Positions 34,501-39,652 of a DNA stretch of 39,652 nucleotides are shown one piece after another. The DNA is from Atkinsonella hypoxylon (taxonomy: Eukaryota > Ascomycota > Sordariomycetes > Hypocreales > Clavicipitaceae). The translations under genes were made by a program, and so were the position numbers. The notes under the pieces are model-generated. The model was given only the letters and a program-made list of their open reading frames with translations. It searched no databases and was not told the origin of the DNA. The DNA lies in assembly GCA_000729835.1 (NCBI GenBank), contig JFHB01000260.1, positions 1 to 39,652 on the forward strand, written 5' to 3'. Within the stretch, counting starts at the first letter, position 1, and each line of letters opens with the position of its first letter.

Positions 34501-36760
34501 ACAATAAGCTTTAATTCTACGTAAAGCTACTAATAAAGCCTAAAAGTGCCTAGTATAAAGATAAATTTACAATGCTCTTGCCTTCTACAATAGCCTAAAT
34601 ATAATACCTATATATTTACTACTCTTACAGTTAGAAGTGTATATATAGCGTAAAAAAGAAGGCTAGTAAGGCCCCTATAAGCTGCTTACTATAGATAGTA
34701 AGGAATGCACTATATAAATGCCTTATAGCTCTATTCGTTTTTGCATAACTATTATAAAACCCTACTACTACAATAATAATAAATCTAATAATTACCCCGC
34801 TATTTCTAACGCTATACCTAACAAAAGCAATATAGAATCTCTGCCTAAAAGTAATTCTATTCTACTAAAGAAGAGAGAAAGACCCCTAAAGGCAAAACAA
34901 CTAATTAATCTAAACTTAATATAGAAAAGAGGTCCTAGAAGACTAAGAAAGAACTCTCTTTCTATTCTAATTAATTCTATACAAAATTCCTCTACTTTTA
35001 ACAATAAACTAAATAGATATATTACTATTTCTAGCCTAACTATTAGTAGTCCTTATAATCTTAATCCTAGTAGTAATATTAATTCTACTTATATATTACT
35101 ATATAAATTTAGCAATAAAATTTTCCTTTCTACAAAAGAAACAGTAAACTATAACCTAGCTATATAACTAAAGAAAAACAATAAGATTATAGTAAAAGGT
35201 ACTCTATTTAAAGTATTTAATTAAGCTAAAATTAATACACTATTAGCTAGAGATATCTTCTAATTTATTAAATTTAACCCTACTGTATATAATAACTATA
35301 TCTTTAAATCTTATATAGTTTAAGAAGTTAAAGGAAAAGGAACTATATTACTATATAAGAAGTTAAGACTAGTTATCTAAGGATATAATAATAGCAATAA
35401 ATTGTTAATTTTAACGCAATCTTTAACGATTTAATAAGCTAGTTAACGCCTAATTATAGCACTAGCTCTATCTCTCTAAAAACGCAATATTGTCTTATAG
35501 ATCTATAATATTATATAGGCTTATATACAATTTAACACTAATTTAAATAGATTAATTATTATATAACTTCCTAACTAAATTAGATATCTATATCTCTATA
35601 ATATAGTAATAAAAGTAATTAAGCCTCTATATAGAATCGCTAAAGCAGGGATACATTAGTAGTCTATATACTTTTACTACTACTATAATAACTTAAGTAT
35701 AGTTACGTTAATATATAACCCCTACTTACTAATATTAAATAACAATAACTGCTTTAGAATTATTAGAATACAGACTAATAATACACTAGAACTAAGCAAT
35801 AGAACCTTCTTTAACTATAAGGAATTTAAACTGCAGAAGGCTAATTTTACTATAAAGCTAAAGTAGAGCCTAATAGTAGAAACACTACTAATTTTTAACG
35901 GATATATATTAACTAAATCTAATAATAGCACTTTAACTCTTTACTAGAAAGGTTAAAGTAAGAGAATTTAACTTATTAATACTACTAGTGTTAATATAGA
36001 TTTAATAAAACAATAGTATATTAAGCAATAAGCCTACAGCATATATATTGCTACAATCTATTAACTAGAAGCTATATTTAACCTTTCTATTGCTGTATAA
36101 CAGTAAGATATTACAATTAACAATATTAAGCAGCTAAATAAGAGGCTTTAATAGCAGATTAATAACTAGAACTATAGATTATAATATATCCTAATAGACC
36201 TTCCCTTTACTAAATTATATATATTTATTAATAGATTCTTTATAAATAATAAAGATTTAAGCTTCTAGATAGAATATATAATTGTTTTAAGCAATAAAGA
36301 AGCTTATAAAGAGAACGCTAAATTTATAATAAAAGGCAATATTATTATGTATAGCTCTATTAAAAGCAAGAGAGTTATAAGGAGCATACTTACATTAGAA
36401 CTATACAGTATAGTGTAAGGCGTAGATATATTGTATGCTATTAGCACTACGTTAAATATAGTAATAAAGCAGCTATAGATACTACTAATTCTACTAGTAG
36501 TTTATATAGATTCGTTCTTATTGTATAAATGCTTTATAAAGCTTAGTATAATAAAGGAAAAGAGATTAATAATTAATATTATAGCGCTATATTAATTATA
36601 TAAAAGGCGCAAAATTAACGAAATCTATTAGATTAATAGTAAAGATAATATTGCTAATTTAATAACAAAAGCAACGCTAAATAAGACTCTTAAATCCTTT
36701 ATTAACAACAATAAAGCTAATATATAGGTAGAAGGCTAAGTAAAGAGACCTATAAATTAA
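31589..36760 (+). pseudogene. CopX2 gag-pol remnant
   Basis: A complete but dead copia polyprotein of about 1,720 codons in one frame. The start is probably ATA at 31589-31591 (ATG to ATA). The gag zinc knuckle near 32969 reads YYFIYRKEE, its Cys positions turned to Tyr. Protease N-T-R-A-A has Asn for the catalytic Asp at 33434-33436. The integrase zinc region is near 33800-33950. The integrase triad reads N (34013-34015), N (34184-34186) and K (34292-34294) instead of D, D, E. The integrase C-terminus is complete, including the 20 codons missing in CopX1 (34643-34702). RT TDD reads TNN (35774-35782). RNase H is about 36190-36690. The stop is TAA at 36758-36760. All observed damage is of transition type. 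Confidence 0.9.
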
Positions 36761-36866
36761 TGTAAAAGAATGTTAGATTTATTGTTGTTTATTCCTTTAA
36801 TCTATTTTATTATTACTATAACTATTAAAGTTACTCTACTAGCATAATAAAAAGAGAGACTACTAG

Positions 36867-37181
36867 TGTTAAAATCGTTATAACTCTATTGTGCAATTCT
36901 AGCGCCTATATAGGTAGATACAACTGCTAATTAGTTGCATCTACATATTAGTCTCCACTTATATTAGGGTCGCTAATACCCCTTAATTCCCCCTTAACAC
37001 AACACTATACCTAAGGCATATAAGGCATCCAATAGGGTATATAATGTAGCCTCTTTTGCTAGTTAGATATAACTTCTAAATAACCGAATTTGAACCTCTT
37101 TAATGTGAATACTAGTGCACTAGTGAACTAGTCATAGGACCGACTCGAAGGAGTATAAATTAGACCCTTGGTCTATCGACA
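36867..37181 (+). repeat. 3' LTR of CopX2
   Basis: 315 bp, TGTTAAAATCG to TCTATCGACA. The inner side is AT-shifted, the last ~110 bases are well preserved, the reverse of the 5' LTR. TATAAAT at 37154-37160; palindrome at 37111-37124. A purine-rich run (about 36848-36859) lies a few bases upstream. Confidence 0.93.
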
Positions 37182-37186
37182 AGGTG
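37182..37186. repeat. Right target-site duplication of CopX2 (aggtg)
   Basis: Identical to 30866-30870. Confidence 0.92.
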
Positions 37187-37579
37187 TATAATCTATGTGC
37201 AGTATATGCACAGTATATACTAAACTAATTATTTATAGGTACAATATTGTTATTAATTGCAGCAGTAAAATGTACAGAAGAGGGTTCGCAGATAATATAG
37301 GTGTATATATACAACCTATATAATAAGGTAATAACTAATATATATCTAGTTCTATTATTATATTTACTAGTATTATCTAGGCAAAATGTAACTACTTAGT
37401 TAAGTAAATATTAAGCTTAAGGAGAAGGTTATAGGTAAAAAGTAAGTATATTATATATTGTATATATTTAGTTAATATTAATAATTAAATAGTGTAATTT
37501 AAAATTAGGTTTTATCTTATAGTTAGCGCAATATATAATACCTTTATAAATCTAGGTAAGCTTAATATATACTGCAAAT

Positions 37580-37930
37580 ATATACAGCACTTACTAATTT
37601 ATTTTAGGCTTAGTCTTAAGACCTTATTACTTTAACAATTTACAGATAAGCTTAAGCTGCTTATATAAGTAAAGGCTGCTTATATACACAATATATATTC
37701 TACTAATAATATATAGGCAGCAGAACAGCGCATTTTAGCTATAGTATAGTTATATATTCTACTAACCTAGCTTAGCAGCAGGGAATTAATATTGTTAGCT
37801 GTTATAATATATACAGTATAACTCTAGTATATACAGTTAGAGTAATAGGTCTTTTAGGGTTTAGTCTTAAAGTAAACCTAACTAAGAGGTATATATAAAA
37901 GAGCTTTATTCTACAGTAGGTATATACTTA
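37580..37930 (+). pseudogene. Weak coding remnant, unrecognised
   Basis: Reading TAA/TAG as Gln, a plus frame gives protein-like runs such as SRTAHFSYSIVIYSTNLA followed by VRVIGLLGFSLKVNLTKRY. No family recognised. It could belong to an old transposon that CopX2 entered. Confidence 0.25.
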
Positions 37931-38628
37931 CTATATATATAGAATATAATTATAGACTTACTGCAATAGAAAGGTTCTGCTTTAAGAGAAGTAGTATAAC
38001 AATAAAATAAGGTAAATATAACTATTTTACCTATATGCCTATTATATACTAACTATATAATAGAAGTAAATAACTTAGTATAGTAATTTAAATAAAGTAT
38101 AAAAAAGCACTAGAAGGTATAAGCTAAATAAAAAAAAGAAGTAGAACCTATATTCTCTATATATTATTGCTTTTTACGTTACTAAGTAATTGTTTTATAT
38201 TATAATATCTTTATTCTATTATTTTCTATACTTAATTAGTATATAGTAGGTATATATAGAGTATATATATACCTTCTTAAGTATATCTCTTTTCTTCTTA
38301 AGCTCTTAGATCTCTTTCTTAATTTAAAGCTTCTTTATTTCCTATAGTAATTAGTGCTTCCTACTAATAAGATATTAAAGATATCTATTATTTACTGTAC
38401 TTATGCTACTACTGTTTACAGTGTTAAACTACTGCTGCTTACAATTAATTAGATCTTAACTAAAGTTAGATTAATTCTATACCTAGAGTTAGTATATATA
38501 GGCTATATAGAGTAAAGACTTAATATACTTTAAGCTTATCCTTAATTTTATAGTCTTATGCTAGCTTTAGTGTGTATTTCTAAGAGTAAATAAAAAGAAT
38601 ATTCTAATTGTCTTTATATATATCTAAG

Positions 38629-38818
38629 GTGTTTAATATATTAGCTACTTACGTTTCTATTAGTAGTTAGGCATTATCTATATTATTATATATATTAGAG
38701 GTGTTTAATATATCGGCTGCCTGCGCTAATGTTAGTAGTTAAGCATTATCTATACCTTTATATATATTAGAGGTATTTAATACATTAGCTACTTATAATG
38801 CTGTTAGTAGTTGCGTAA
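38629..38818. repeat. Tandem repeat, about 2.6 copies of 72 bp
   Basis: Units start at 38629, 38701 and 38773; the last is partial. 72 bp is 24 codons, so any frame stays in register. On the minus strand the units read SNIYKGIDNA, then an LLTLAQAADILNT-type run, which looks more protein-like than the plus reading. Units differ by transitions and a few other changes. Confidence 0.8.
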
Positions 38819-39652
38819 GGCAGATAAGTATTAGTATAAGGCTTAGACTTTAACTGCAGAATATATCCTATATATATAGTATAGATATACTTAATATTAG
38901 AGTAGGTAAATCGTAGGGGTTTCTTAGGTTCTATAAAAGGCTGCTATCTTGCTCTCTTCTTACTGCTTACCTACAATTTACCTTATCTTTTCTAATAATA
39001 GCTTTAGATATATACTACTTATAGAAAGTATCTTACTAAGTTATACTTACTCTCTCTTTAGCAGCTAACTCTACTTTATAATATTTCTTATAAGTAGCTT
39101 ATTTTAACCTAATATAGAGTTAATATATACTTTACTTAAGATATTTATATATATACCTAAGGATTATAGATAGAAAAGAGATCTTAATTCTAGTAGATAA
39201 ATAATCTTCTTAATAGCTACTTTTTTCTATATTTATATTCTTTAAGGTATATATTCTCTATTTAGAAAATACCTTAGATATAGCTAGCACTAATTTAGCT
39301 ATTACTTAAGGCTAAAGCTTTAACTAAAACTAAGTTTAATAGTTTAAATATATATTATATAAGCTAGCTATATATACTTTATATTTCTCTTAAGATAATA
39401 TATCTAAAAGAGGTATAATAAATTTTTTATTTAGTGTGTCTTAATAAGACTTATACTAGTTACACTCTATATATATATAGTAGAAAATTAATAAATATTT
39501 AAGATGCTCTTACTATATATACACTAAATACTTCTTATATAGGTAATTACTTAAGCCTATAAGTATTTTATTAGTATATAGCTGCTAAATAAGTTCTATA
39601 TATTTACCTCTTACTTACTTTATATCTATATTATAAGTAATAGCTTAAACTT

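Larger units (their letters stand above)
30871..37181 (+). mobile_element. CopX2: complete Ty1/copia retrotransposon, RIP-inactivated
   Basis: 6311 bp, two 315-bp LTRs, a perfect 5-bp target duplication, one gag-pol frame (31589-36760) in the order gag, protease, integrase, RT, RNase H. It is the uninterrupted reference for CopX1 and fixes where Gyp-L and CopA inserted. It is heavily mutated except at the outer ends. Confidence 0.95.
37187..39652. other. Unassigned AT-rich sequence to window end
   Basis: It is not similar to the LTR elements in this window. It continues the spacer that ended at 30865 before CopX2 inserted. It has a small hairpin (TGTGCA/TGCACA arms, 37196-37212), a possible coding remnant at about 37580-37930 and a 72-bp tandem repeat. 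From about 38830 to the end I see only AT-rich sequence with TATA runs. Confidence 0.5.

Noticed and set aside
1..39652. Mitochondrial or bacterial origin suggested by the low G+C
   Set aside because: The AT bias comes from transitions in nuclear-type LTR retrotransposons with Gln/Trp-to-stop changes. There are no mitochondrial genes, operons or bacterial ribosome sites.

Overview
The window looks like a gene-free, AT-rich heterochromatic block from a filamentous ascomycete (Pezizomycotina). Everything recognisable in it is an LTR retrotransposon or the wreck of one. CA and TG dinucleotides are visibly scarce and TA is in excess. Differences between copies are transitions, and in-frame stops are almost all TAA or TAG where Gln or Trp is expected. 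That is the footprint of repeat-induced point mutation (RIP), the premeiotic C-to-T mutation system of ascomycete fungi. I see no intact gene, tRNA, rRNA, CRISPR array or bacterial feature.

Layout. (1) Positions 1-4282, minus strand: a Ty3/gypsy element (here Gyp-L) cut by the window edge, with its 5' LTR at 4069-4282. (2) Positions 4283-29750, plus strand: a Ty1/copia element (CopX1) split by a large insertion; its two parts are 4283-6514 and 26052-29750. (3) Positions 6515-26051: a second, less mutated Ty1/copia element (CopA) with 695-bp LTRs, inserted into the protease region of CopX1. (4) Positions 10586-22315: a heavily mutated Ty3/gypsy element (GypB) with 480-bp LTRs, inserted in CopA just upstream of its integrase. 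(5) Positions 29751-30870: an unassigned AT-rich spacer with a 54-bp tandem repeat. (6) Positions 30871-37181: a complete second copy of the CopX family (CopX2), 6311 bp, with 315-bp LTRs and a perfect AGGTG target duplication. (7) Positions 37187-39652: unassigned AT-rich sequence with a 72-bp tandem repeat.

The first four elements are nested: GypB lies inside CopA, CopA inside CopX1, and Gyp-L is also inserted in CopX1 near its 5' end. Insertion order is therefore CopX1, then CopA, then GypB. The mutation load does not follow that order: CopA is the least damaged and the youngest, GypB, is among the most damaged. This fits RIP acting on each element according to its own copy number. Each gag-pol keeps one reading frame over kilobases because RIP makes substitutions and not indels. 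Polymerase, protease and integrase active-site codons are altered by G-to-A type changes, and probable ATG starts have become ATA, so none of the elements could move on its own.

Least explained are a 3-4 kb coding-like stretch in GypB between integrase and 3' LTR, a little-mutated island with an in-frame 60-bp deletion in CopX1, and the fading of RIP across the outer parts of the terminal LTRs. All calls are by eye from translation and repeat comparison; no database search was made.
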